Shown here piece by piece: positions 1-10,569 of a stretch of DNA of 64,000 nucleotides; position 1 is the stretch's first letter, and every line of letters begins with the position of its first letter. The stretch is from Hemileia vastatrix (taxonomy: Eukaryota; Basidiomycota; Pucciniomycetes; Pucciniales; Zaghouaniaceae). The notes beneath the pieces were generated by a model. It did no database searches. It was not told where the DNA came from and worked only from the letters and a program-made list of their open reading frames with translations. The stretch is from positions 19,485,823 through 19,549,822 of the forward strand of contig JASXTE010000010.1 of assembly GCA_030280995.1 (NCBI GenBank). Direction: 5' to 3'. A program made the position numbers and the translations under genes.

Positions 1-60
1 AGTTGTCCAACTCATTCAACATCTCCTTTTGGATCGTTTCAGTACCAAATCTGTTTGTTA

Positions 61-202
61 CGCCACACGGCGTAACATTAGCGTAACGGTTGTGTAGCAA
101 ATACATAACAATTATTTTTGATTGCTAGGGGAAGTAAAGATTGTTATGTATTTATTATGCCACCGTTACACAACCAAAACGCATTTGTTACGCATTGTGG
201 CG
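61..202. repeat. Imperfect inverted repeat (hairpin)
   Basis: The left arm (61-111) and right arm (141-202) are imperfect reverse complements, sharing blocks such as CGCCACA, GCGTAAC, GGTTGTGTA and ATACATAACAA around a 29-base loop. It could be the remains of a miniature inverted-repeat element. I saw no target-site duplication, and it overlaps no convincing gene. Confidence 0.6.
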
Positions 203-943
203 AAATAAATGGTGTTGGTAGTGTTTCTTTATATTTTTTTATAAGTCTTTTAATTTTTTTATTCTTAAAAAGTATTTATTATATAAACGGTTGCTTCTGA
301 TTCAAAAATATATTGCTTTTTTCTTAGCTGTGGAAATCACCCTTTCTTTTATCAAATCATTTTTAATTTTGGATCACCCTAATACCCCTAACCAATCTGC
401 ACAGTTTATTTTTCCTCTCAATTTAATTTTTCCATTTTGATTGTTCTGATAAGATATTTTTAATTGAATTTATTTTGTCAATAATTCATAATTTTTTTGT
501 AATGAAGTGTTGCACTTACTGAAAGTCCATTAAGTACATCATTACCAAGAATTGTTAGAAATTCTAAGGGAAATATATACCTAAACGCAAAATCAATTTA
601 AAAAAACCCAAATCATTCTGATGTGAAATTAGGGGGTATTAACATTAGCCAATCCACAATTAAATTAATTGTGGGTAAAAATCCTTATACCACAATTATC
701 TTCCACAAATATTTTTGAAAATAATTGGGTTATTAGACAATTTACATGTCAATGTTCACCTCTTATCTGAAATTTTTATCCTCAATTTTTCATAACCACA
801 TCTTGGACAACTTTCTGGATATCCCAGCCTCCCTACCTTGCTTTCCAATCTCACCCTCTCTATTCCTTCCATCCATTCAGGTACCTCCCCATCTCATCTG
901 CTCATTTCTGCTCCTTTCTGTCATCAATTATCTTAACATGCCT
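203..943. other. AT-rich spacer
   Basis: I see no supported gene or RNA here. A short palindrome, CCACAATTAAATTAATTGTGG, lies near 653-675. An open frame runs through 746-943, but only the part downstream has any resemblance to a known protein type. Confidence 0.5.
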
Positions 944-1260
944 CATCATCACATATCTTCTCAAAGGCATCCTTCCCCCACTTGCTCTTCAAATTCAACT
1001 ACTGCCTCTTTCCCTGCTTGGCTAAGAAGTAAAAGACCATTCAACTAAAAAAAGATGATCACCTCATACTTATCAACTGGCTAAAAACTAAAACTAATTA
1101 TGATTATTGTTTTGTTACTGAGAATGCAACTAAGGGTGTCTGCCACCATGTGGGTAACACCCCACTCCATGCATACTTAACTATTACTTTGATGCATATT
1201 CTGGAACTGTGTCATTTACACCTCACACTAGCTATTCATTTCAGTAAATTTTGGGTAAAA
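944..1260 (+). pseudogene. 5' half of a split transposon-type ORF (unknown function)
   Basis: One frame reads through a TAA near 1046 into a segment containing DDHLILINWLK and NYDYCFVTENATKG. This resembles the N-terminal module of DNA-binding-like proteins that are abundant in rust transposable elements; the resemblance is from memory. A donor-like GTAAGT follows at 1261. A matching C-terminal half lies at 6328-6675, beyond the PIF/Harbinger element. I infer that the element landed in the intron of this ORF. I do not assign a function. Confidence 0.35.
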
Positions 1261-1480
1261 GTAAGTATATATACTTAAAGATACTTACTTTGTGTCATTA
1301 ACTTGCACCTCTACCTGTCAATTTTTTTCATTTTGCATTTCTCTTTACATACTTAACTGCACCCTTGATTCCACCACCGTTTCTCACATTATCTTTTCAA
1401 ATCACTTTACTCACTACTCATCACCAAACTTCCTCTATTTGCACTACTATAAACTACTTGCAACCTATTCTCAACCAAAA

Positions 1481-2580
1481 ATGTCAAACAATCTTAAGAA
1501 AAAGCAATCTCCAAACTGGAACCTCCAAAAAGAAGAACAACTAGCAATATCTTGGATATCAGTTAGCAAACAACCCAAGTTTTCTACTTCAAAGTCAGGC
1601 AAAATATTTTACAAGAAAATAGAAGCACACTTTAATGCTCATAGTAAACTGCACTACAGAGATTTTGAACAGATTAAAATCAGGTCTGTAAATTTTTGAT
1701 TACTACTACTACAATACCTAACAACAGAATAATAGCTAAAAGCACCTCTTTCTAACACTAGATGGCAAGCCTTAAACACATCAAATCTTAAATTTACTGC
1801 TATATATAATGGTATCAAGAGAAATCCACCCAGTGGAACAAGCCCAAGTGATTGGATCAAAAGTGTAATTTCAATCTATCAAGATCAATGTAAAACTACA
1901 TTCAAGAGGTCATTAGCTTGGGAGAAACTAAAATTTGCTCCAAAATGGTGTTTAGAGCCTAACCAAAACTCACCTTTAGACAGTTTTTTGAGTGCACAAA
2001 GAATGACCCCTTTAGACACACGTTTGAGTACAAAAAGATCATGTGTACATAGTTTTTCAAGTGAAACAAGCATGCAAATAAAATCAAGCAGTTGTCCTGC
2101 CTCACCTCCTCCATCACATAATGTATGTCCTCTTGGTCAGAAGGCAGCAAAAAAGTGCTGAAATGCAGAATTTTTGAAAGCAGAAAAGAAAGAAGGTTTT
2201 TCATGTTACAATGACATGGCTGAAAAAAGAATTGAAGCTACATTTGATAGTAATGAGTTAGCTGGAAAAAAACTATTTATATCAGAAAAACAACTCGACA
2301 TATCTCAATACCAACTTGAACTCACAAAAGAGAAAATCTTGATTCAAAAGGAAAGACTCATTCTCTAAAAAAAAAACTTGAACTTGATGAAACAAATATG
2401 AAAATTAATCAGCAAAATATGAGAATAAATTTGGAGAAGTTGGACTGTGAGATGAGGAGCAGTGAGATTAAACAGCTTCTAATTCTGAAAGAAAATAATT
2501 TATGTGATGCTGATGATATGGAGATTTTATATAAAATGAAAGAAGATTTAAAAAAAAGGTGGTGCGGTGGTAGTTCTTAG
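1481..2580 (+). pseudogene. PIF/Harbinger ORF1, Myb/SANT-like DNA-binding accessory protein (broken)
   Basis: In PIF/Harbinger elements the Myb-like ORF1 protein works with the transposase in DNA binding and nuclear entry. Exon 1 (1481-1683) holds a SANT-like segment with NWNLQKEEQLAISWISVS and the conserved aromatic positions. An intron with donor GTCTGT and acceptor CTAG (1684-1761) joins it in phase to RWQALNTSN, followed by PPSGTSPSDW and a WEKLKFAPKW block typical of this family. A lysine/glutamate-rich predicted coiled coil fills about 2170-2560. Damage seen: an in-frame TGA near 2159 and a frameshift in the A-run at about 2368-2376. The start at 1481 was chosen because the residues upstream in the same frame look like non-coding sequence. 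Confidence 0.75.
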
Positions 2581-2706
2581 TAAAAAATATAGATAATATA
2601 TGTCTAGTTGAAAAATTTCATTCCTTTTTATTATATTAGTCCTATATTTTCTTTCATTTAAAATACATGAAATATTATTACTTAATTATTTAAGTAATAA
2701 TATTTC

Positions 2707-4205
2707 GTTGTTGGAAAATATTTTATATTTTTATTAGAAGATTATTTAAATTTCATGGTATGAAGAGGGAATGTTCCACAGAACAACCCTCCTTATATAT
2801 TGCAAGAGGACCCTCTATGGCCAGTGGCTTTTCCACTGGCCACTTGAGGCAAATATGCCTCACTCCTGGTAGATTGGGGCAGGCAGGTTTCCAATAAAAA
2901 TAACATAAAAAAAAGAAAACCAAATTAAAAAGAAAGCAAAAAAAATTACCTACCAAAAATAAGAGAGAGCCAAAGGAAAGATCCTTAACAAAATAAAAAC
3001 AAATTACATATAAGAAAAAAAATTACCTCCTAAAAAGAAGGGTGAGTCAAAGAAAAGTACAAAAAAAAAGAAAAACATATTAAAGATAAGAAACAAAAAT
3101 TAGCTACTAAAAAGAATTGTGAGCCAAAGAAAAGTTCAAAAAAAAAAATTCCCAAGAGGCCAAAAAAAAAATATTAGAGACTAAAAAAAAGAGAGAGGCA
3201 AAAAAAAGTACAAAAAAAAACAAATTACTGAGAGGACAAAAAAAAATTAGATACTAAAAAGGGCAAAAAAAAATACAAAAAAAAAAAAAAAAAAAAAAAA
3301 AAAGATAAGGCAAAAAAAATATTTACCTACTAGAAAGATTTTATTATCCTTCAGTTCTCTCTTCTTTTTAGCAGGTAAATAATTTTTTTTGCCTTATCTT
3401 TAATTTGTTTTTCTTTTTTCTTTTTTTGTATTTTCTTTTGCCCTTCTCTTCTTTTTAGTATCCAATTTTTTTTTTTTGGCTTCTTGGTATTTTTTTTTTT
3501 TTTTTGTACTTTTCTTTGGCTCACAATTCTTATTAGTAGCTAATTTTTTTTTTCTTATCTTTAATTTTTTTTCTTTTTTTGTACTTGTCTTTGGCTCACC
3601 CTTCTTTTTAGGAGGTGCTTTTTCTTCTTATATGTAATTTGTTTTTATTTTATTAAGGATCTTTCCTTTGGCTCTCTCTTATATTTGGTGGGTAAATTTT
3701 TTTTGCTTTCCTTTTAATTTGATTTTCTTTTTTAGGCTCTTTTTATTGGAAACCTGCCTGCCCCAATCTACCAGGAGTGAGGCATATTTGCCTCAAGTGG
3801 CCCCTCTAGACATGAGTGGCCAGTGGAAAAGCCACTGGCCATAGAGGGTCATTTTGCAATATATAACACTATGCAATATAGGGGGTGGACTTGCTAGAAA
3901 GTCCCCAACCTGAACTGAGATGGAACTCAGACTGAACTCATACTGAACCCATACTGAACTCTACTTGAACACCCACCTAAAACTGTCCTGCTGAGTGGTT
4001 TTCATCCCTGATTGTATATTTCCTTTGTCAATAGCTCAATGTGTGTTCAATCTGTGGTGAGTTTGGGTCCAAGGTTGCGGACTTGCTAGCAAGTCTGCCC
4101 CCCATATTGGGTGGTGTAAGGAGGGTTGTTCTGTGGAACATTCCCTCCTCATATCATGTAATTTAAACAATCTTCTAATAAAAATATAAAATATTTGCCA
4201 ACAAC
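2707..4205. repeat. Foldback element with very long inverted arms
   Basis: The two ends are reverse complements beginning GTTGTTGG. The match continues inward through the GGAATGTTCCACAGAACA block, the TGGCCAGTGG/CCACTGGCCA block, GGGGCAGGCAGG, and then a long A-rich left arm against a T-rich right arm with the centre near 3300. The right arm is lengthened by a nested CACTA miniature element (3867-4116). Without that insert the element is about 1.25 kb. I find no coding capacity. It lies between the two genes of the PIF/Harbinger copy. Confidence 0.85.
3867..4116. mobile_element. CACTA-type miniature element, 250 bp
   Basis: It begins CACTATGCAATATAGGGGG and ends CCCCCCATATTGGGTGGTG, with 3-bp duplications TAA at 3864-3866 and 4117-4119. 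The empty site is preserved in the opposite arm of the foldback (TTATATATTGC near 2791), which confirms the boundaries. Just inside each end is the near-palindrome GGACTTGCTAGCAAGTCC. Next to the left end are repeated GAACTCAGACT/GAACTCATACT subterminal motifs, a CACTA hallmark. It has no ORF. The same family recurs at 52405-52665 and at the ends of the 6780-27819 element. Confidence 0.9.
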
Positions 4206-4921
4206 TCATGAATTTAATATACAGTGTATTAATATATTATCCAACAACTAAATAATTTAATAAACAGTTTAATAATATATTAACCAATGACCCAATAATT
4301 TAATATAGAGTGTAATAATATTTTAACCAATGGCCCAAAAAATTTTTATACAACAACTCAATATTATATTAGTGCCTCTTATTTGTTTCTAAAGATTTAT
4401 TCATATTAATTTTGAGCTCAACTCTACTTAAATAATATTTATATAATTTATGTTCTACTTATATATATTAAATTTTGCAAAAATGAATGCTCAACAAAAT
4501 ATATAATGGTAAGGATTAATCTTAATTTTTTTCTTAATTGGAAAGCACTTTAAGCTGATTAAATTTTAATTTCAGATACAATTAAATACAAAAAATTAAA
4601 TTAATTTTTTGGGTTTTATCAAATTTTAAATAATTAAGTAATAATATTTCGCGTATTTTAAATGGAAGAAAACATAGGACTAATATAATTTCAAGGTATG
4701 AAATTTTTTCAACTAGAAATATATTCTCCAGATTTTTAATTAATTAAACTTATTTTGAGTTACTCTTCATTTTCAGTTCCCCTACCTGCCCAGTTATAAA
4801 TTTTTAAATCTTCACGTAGTTGAGAGTGGATAGTTGAGTTGTGTAGATCATGACACCTCTAAATATAATGAGATATACTGTTGAAAAAGGCAGGATCATG
4901 ATGCATTTCAACTACTTGACT
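4206..4921. other. AT-rich spacer inside the PIF/Harbinger element
   Basis: There is no gene. Segment 4630-4720 is the inverted counterpart of 2595-2705, so the 3' flanks of ORF1 and the transposase match each other. Segment 4215-4620 contains several loosely repeated TTAATATA/CCAACAACT phrases and has no partner in the left arm. Confidence 0.5.
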
Positions 4922-6071
4922 TTATATTTTGGGTATATTAGATAGGAAGGGATTTTTTGTAGATTTCATCTCAATGATCATGTTGTGTAATATTATACAA
5001 CATGTCATTATTTGATTGACAATTTCTCTCCTCCATAGATGGCATGGCTGTTTGATTATCCCCCATTGTGCACATAATACTCCAAAGGCACGCTCAATGT
5101 CTTTTTGTGAGGCTTCTTGTAGTTTTGAAAAGTATTGACTTGCTTCATCTTGTGGGTGGGGTATAGTCTTGACAAGCATGGACCATGGAGGATAGGTTCC
5201 ATCTTCCAGGTAATACACATTTTTATATTGGTGATTATTTATCTTGAAACGCACCTCATCATGAGTACCAGCCATTAATTTGTCAAATATGTTACTTCTA
5301 TGGAGAAAATTGATATCATTGAGCACTCCAGGAATTGCGAAAAATCAATTAAAAAATGCAGGCTCTTGCTAGCCACAGCCTCAAGTATCATTGTAGGTTT
5401 GCCTTCATTTCCTTGAAATTGACCTGCCCAAGCTGCTGGGAAATTTTTCATTTCCCAGTCCATCCCATCTATCAAACCAAGGCATTCAGGGAATCATAGT
5501 TCTTTGTACTCTCTCAATATAATATTCTTTTCCATGGCATTTGGTTCTTTTAAGTACTCCTTTCCATATAAACTAGTTATATCTTTGATGAAGTGCTTTA
5601 GAGCTCTCAGGGAATTAGTTTCCCCAATATGGACATACTCACCAGGGCTATCAGCCAAAATACCATATGCTAGTTGTTGTAGAACAGCTGTCATTTTCTG
5701 TTCTGGTGTCAAAACCACTTGGCCACAGCAATCCTAAGTAATTGTAAGACAATCAAATTATGACTAGTGTGTTGAAATATTTCTTAACTTACCTTTTTCC
5801 ATAGCCAAAAAAAGTTATGGTTTTGTAGGTCCTGACAGATACTGTTGAATAGATCCCTGCTCATGTGGAAATGTCTCTCAAACATGATATTGTTGTATGT
5901 ACATTTGGGGATAAAGTAGTCACTCATTAGTTTTTGATGGCCTTCCATGTGTTTTTGATTTAATTTTTCTTTTTTTTCTCTTTGAATTTTTGAATTTTGA
6001 GTGTTGAATACATAGGAAATAATATAGTCTTCTTCCATATCAAGTAATTCATCAAGAACATTGAAGGACAA
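4922..6071 (-). pseudogene. PIF/Harbinger DDE transposase (broken)
   Basis: This is the nuclease of the element. In order on the minus strand: an N-terminal LDELLDMEEDY segment; an intron (5792-5734, GTAAGT to TTAG) joined in phase to DCCGQVVLTPEQKM; the helical block ending EYLKEP; the first catalytic Asp in IDGMDWEMKNFPAAWAG; the second in NDINFLHRS; and the third acidic residue in DIERAFGVLCAQW, then IMTCCIILHNMI. The residue pattern matches the nuclease domain of plant and fungal PIF-like transposases. Damage: an in-frame TGA at about 5494 just before the first Asp, and a frameshift between about 5320 and 5345 just before NDIN. The start at 6071 gives the family's usual acidic N-terminus. 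Confidence 0.85.
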
Positions 6072-6327
6072 GTGAGATACTTGAGTTTTACTGAATGAGT
6101 GCGAGGGATGAATAGTAATTTTAATGAGTGATTAACAAAAGACACTGCATAGGGTGGTTGAATATTGAAATTCATTATGAAATGACCAAGGAAAATGCAA
6201 TTATATACTTATTTTTTACCAACACAGGGGTAGATGCTCTAAAGTAGGGCATCCCCCCTTCAAAATTCAAAGCTATCTTATAATGGCCAATAAGTTAAGA
6301 AATAAGTAAAAGTGAAGGATTGATCTT

Positions 6328-6675
6328 TTGCCAAAGAAGATGTCTGAATGCTTCAAGCACTATCAAGCCAAAAAAAAGAAATCTAAGACTCTTTCATCTT
6401 CCACTGGTTTTGGTATTATTGACATTGATATCAGTAAGGGCATCAAATCTATAGATGATAAACTTGATTCTTAATGTCTTTAATATAAAGAGATGGATTC
6501 TATATTTGGACAGCAAGCTGATGTTAATCCTGCAGACATGTGGGATGGAGAAGATGCTATCTCCAAACATGATATTGAGAAAAATATTTTTGAATACTCT
6601 TCCTCCACTAAAGTCTCCCCTATTTTTAATTCAAACAATCAAGATATCTTTTCTATAGATCCTTATGGTAACTAA
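6328..6675 (+). pseudogene. 3' half of a split transposon-type ORF (unknown function)
   Basis: The frame reads KKMSECFKHYQAKKKKSK, SSSTGFGIIDIDISKGIKSI, then after two TAA stops EMDSIFGQQADVNPADMW and an acidic C-terminus. This matches in style the C-terminal half of the proteins whose N-terminal half is at 944-1260: a lysine-rich helix, a TGFG motif, and an EMDxIFG motif. The two halves flank the PIF/Harbinger element, so the simplest reading is one gene interrupted by it. The molecular function is unknown to me. Confidence 0.4.
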
Positions 6676-7225
6676 AACAACCTAATCTAGCTCCAGTGAG
6701 ATAATTTATTGTATCTGGTTGAATTATTTCTTTTTTTATTTTATTTCCCATTTCAATTGTTCTTAATTTTATGTACATACACCACGCAATATTTGAAGGG
6801 GACTTGATAGCAAGTCCTCAACTTGAAGTCAGATGGAACTCAGAATGAACTCACACTGAACTCAGACTGAAATCTTCCTGAAATAAGCTTGAAATATTCA
6901 CAAAACATTGGTAATTTTTTACTGAAAGAATTATGAAAAACTATTCAAATATGAATCAAAATAAGAATATAAAAGCTTTTGAAATCTTCTCAATAAAAAA
7001 TACTTTTTGATGAAATGTAATCAGATGATCTTTTTGAATGAAAATTTAAGAATAAAAATACAAGAAATTACATTCTTTTTTATTAAGTATAAATTTTAAT
7101 CATTCTAAGAAATATACAACATATTTTTGAAAAAATTTAAAAAATATTTCACAACTTCTTAATGTAGAAAACATTCATTTTTTCATAATACAAATCTTTT
7201 ATTTTTTTATAGAAACCATGTAAAC

Positions 7226-8709
7226 TGTAAGGCTAAGATCAACTAAAAGGACGTGAACTAGCTTGAAAAGTCTTTTTCTAGAAGATTTAAATGGTCCTAT
7301 ATGAATACTGTAGTATAAATACAACAAATAGTAAAATATAATTCAAAATAAAAGTCTCAGTAATATAATTCTCACTATTTTTATATGTGGCTTACAATCT
7401 TTTTAGTTGGTAGAAAAAAAGAGTTTAATTATTCAGATACTACTTAAAAGTCTTATAAAAGTAATAATTGATGTGTATTGTAATTTATTTGGTTATATGG
7501 TGTAAATTGTAAATGATAAAGAATGTAGAAACAAGATCCAAAAACCTCCTCCTTATATACACACTGAGCTCCCCAATGATTCCCTTGATGTACCCTCCAA
7601 TACAAAGTTAAAGACGCCTCAAAAAAACTAATAGACATGTCCATCAACATCCTCAGTAACCCATGACATAATTAGAAGAGTAACAACCATCAAATCCTGT
7701 AATAATAAGGGAAATCCATCAAAATTAAAGAATAGAACAAAAGGAGAGTATATGCGTATAAAAAAATAATATAAAAGACTAAAGGGGACTTTTTAAGGTT
7801 AATAATAGCTTAGTAATAAGGGGGATTCACTTTAGAAATGAAGGGGCTAATCCTGACATTATACTATGTGAAATTCCCATCCAAAAATAACCAATATTGA
7901 CTGAGAAACCACCCCAAAACTCATAAAAAAGCGTGAGATGTGGGGTAACTACATGCAGTCCTTGGCAGGCGCTTCCACGGGTAAATCTTTGACTAAATTT
8001 AGGCGAATTTAAGCATGGTGATGAAATAAGACACCAAGAGTGAGGTTATTAATGAAATTAGTGCATATAAACAAGGTCAAGACATTATTAATTAAGCTAG
8101 GACACTAAATAAGTGCCTCTTGCCTATTTTAGCGTTTTCCCCACAGTCGGTGTAGAATGTGGGGTAATTATAGTGTGAAAAAGCTAACTTTGCTAAAAAT
8201 GAAGCTATTCACACGGGAAAAAATCAGGCAGTATGTGGCCAGTACACAGAAGCCATTTCTGGCATAAAAAACACCAAATTTAAAAAGTGTTATTTTTATG
8301 CATTTAAATAGCCAAATGAATAGTCCTAAATGAGAAAAATTGATCTGTCAAAGCGCAATTTTATAGCGCATATAGTCAACTTTTAAGTGAAATAAAGCGC
8401 ATTTCTTGTTTTTTGCGTAAAACAATGAATATAACAGCTTCTAGTGTACTTAAAAATTATGTAGCCTTATACTTAAGGTTCTTAAGATTACCCTAACATA
8501 TTTCAACTTAATATTAACTACATAAGACCTATAAAAGGTGGATATATGCATGTATATAAGGTGTTATAATGGCATATTTTGTATATTATCATAATTTTAC
8601 TTATGTATACTGTTTGTGTACTCTCAATTATTGTTCCCATGTATAGTTCATGTGTTTAACATAACTTATAAGCACTTTTTACTCAGTCCTGGGGATATAC
8701 AGGCTGAAA
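7226..8709 (-). repeat. Solo LTR of a TGTCAG-type Ty3/gypsy family
   Basis: The segment begins TGTAAGGCTAAG and ends with a degraded AGGCTGAAA on the + strand. It is flanked by exact 5-bp duplications TAAAC (7221-7225 and 8710-8714). It aligns along its length with 29019-30537, including the CAGTCCTGGGG block near the right end and the GCGC-containing blocks. On the minus strand a TATATAAGG promoter-like site lies at about 7551-7560. It has no internal retroelement sequence, so it is a solo LTR, presumably left by recombination between two LTRs. Confidence 0.75.
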
Positions 8710-10569
8710 TAAACTGAATTTATCTCAATTTTTTTTTCCCAAATTTCAAGCTTATGCAATAAATTTTTTTTATAAAAATTAATTATATAACTAAAAAATT
8801 AAGCCATAGTTCCTATACCATATTATAATCTAAAGTTCTTTATAAAAGACACAAAATATAAAAATTAAATTCAGTAAGATTTTATTTTCAAAAGATGGAC
8901 ATGATGAAGCACCCTCATTTCTCCTTTCTCCAAATAAATAAAAATTGAAGAATGAGATTATATATGTTAAACAAACAAAAAAATTTTCAAGTGGTAAAGT
9001 CTAATATTCTTTTATAAAATTCAAAAATGCAAGAAGATGATACAAACAGTAAGTAAAGTAATTTTGGTCTTTTTTAGGATAAAATGTGCTCAAATTCAAA
9101 AGCATTTTATGTTAGATTTTTAGTAAATCCAATACTTTTCATAATAATGAAGCAATTTTTATCAAATCCATAAATATTCTTTAAGTCAATTTTCATTCTT
9201 TAAATTAATTTGATCAAGTCACCAAAAATTAACTTCTACTCAGTGAAATTTTGCACTTAAAATCATTTAATTAAAAGGAATACAAAATATCAATGGGAAA
9301 ATTAATATAAATCACCAAATATTCTTTAGAAATGTAAGCTGAATGCTTTATTTTTCTTGAATTCAATAATTGAAGATATCAATATTTTTCACCTGGGAAT
9401 ACACAGCACAAACTAAACAGATTTCTATCATGCACTATGAGAGTTTTTTGAATTTAAATATTAAGTTCTACAATTTTTCACGGACTCTATATTTTGTATT
9501 AAAGTGAATTTTTATGTGTCAATGCATGATTATATTTATAGAAGAATCAATATATGAGAGTATAGTTTGAAATGAGAAAAATTATATATTTATAATGATA
9601 CTCATAGAAAAGACTAATATTGGAATAATTGAGATTTTATTAATTAAAAGTTAAGAAAATATTTTTAATAGAAGCATGAAATATATCAATTTTTTCTTTT
9701 TTTCTTTTAAATTGAGTATAGTAGTGCGGAAATACCTTCTTTTTTTCAAGAACAAGAGTATTGACCATGTTTATTTACAATAAAAAATGCAAACATTATA
9801 GTCAAGTGAAAAATACAGATTTATAATTTATTGATGCTTTGTTAGTAATATGATTTTAACACCAATATTCAAAAAAAAGAAAAATATGATCTTTATTAGC
9901 AAATATAATAAATGAAAATAATTTGAGATTTCATTGAACAGTAAAACTCATGCATCTTCTAATTTATCTTCCTTATTAAGAATATATACATAAAAAAATT
10001 AATTTTTATAAAAATGAATTTTAATGGAATAGATTTTGAAATTTTCATTTAATATAAAAAGAACAATTTAAGGTTTTAAGTTAAAATCATCTTCAAGCTC
10101 AAATTGATGAAAAATATTTTTTTCACATTTTTAAAATATCTGAATTCATCACTTGAGGTTTTCTATAAATTTTGAAGTAAAGATCTAAGAAAAAAGATTT
10201 TTATAACCAAAAGGAGCTAAATAATGTTTAATAAATACAAAAATAATATTCCTCAAATTTGGTTTAAATAAAAAAAGAAAAAGTTCTGTCTTTTCATGTG
10301 CATTGGAGATAAAAACAATGAAATTTAGAAGCTGTTTTAATCTATTATATGAGAAAACTCACATTATAATAATTAAGAAGAAACTTGAAGATTTTATTAT
10401 TTAAACAAAAATCAGAATAATTCAAAATTTTTATTTATGTTCAGCATTTCCTAGTATTTGGTATAAATATTTTCAATATGAAGATAAACCTGGGCATGAA
10501 TTAAGGAATTTACAATCAAATTTTTATTAAATTAAATTAAATTCTCAAAGATTAACTTATCTTGAACAG
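8710..10569. other. AT-rich CACTA interior, no gene
   Basis: This stretch is very AT-rich and has many stops in all frames. I see no ORF of note, no RNA gene and no clear repeat. It is best read as non-coding interior of the large CACTA-type element. Confidence 0.5.

Larger units (their letters stand above)
1279..6239. mobile_element. PIF/Harbinger DNA transposon, two convergent ORFs
   Basis: The element carries a Myb/SANT-like accessory ORF on the + strand (1481-2580) and a DDE transposase on the minus strand (4922-6071), the two-gene make-up of PIF/Harbinger elements. The right end, read inward, begins GAGCATCTACCCCTGTG. The left end (AGATACTTACTTTGTGT) is only loosely similar. Both ends are flanked by TAA (1276-1278 and 6240-6242), the 3-bp duplication type expected of this superfamily, though a TAA match is weak evidence in AT-rich DNA. 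The two 3' flanks carry an inverted repeat (2595-2705 against 4630-4720). A foldback element (2707-4205) sits between the genes. Both genes are broken, so this copy cannot be autonomous. The right boundary is firmer than the left. Confidence 0.65.

Noticed and set aside
746..943. N-terminal part of a 100-residue frame starting at 746
   Set aside because: It has no resemblance to any family and composition like translated spacer. Only the downstream portion joins the split transposon-type ORF.
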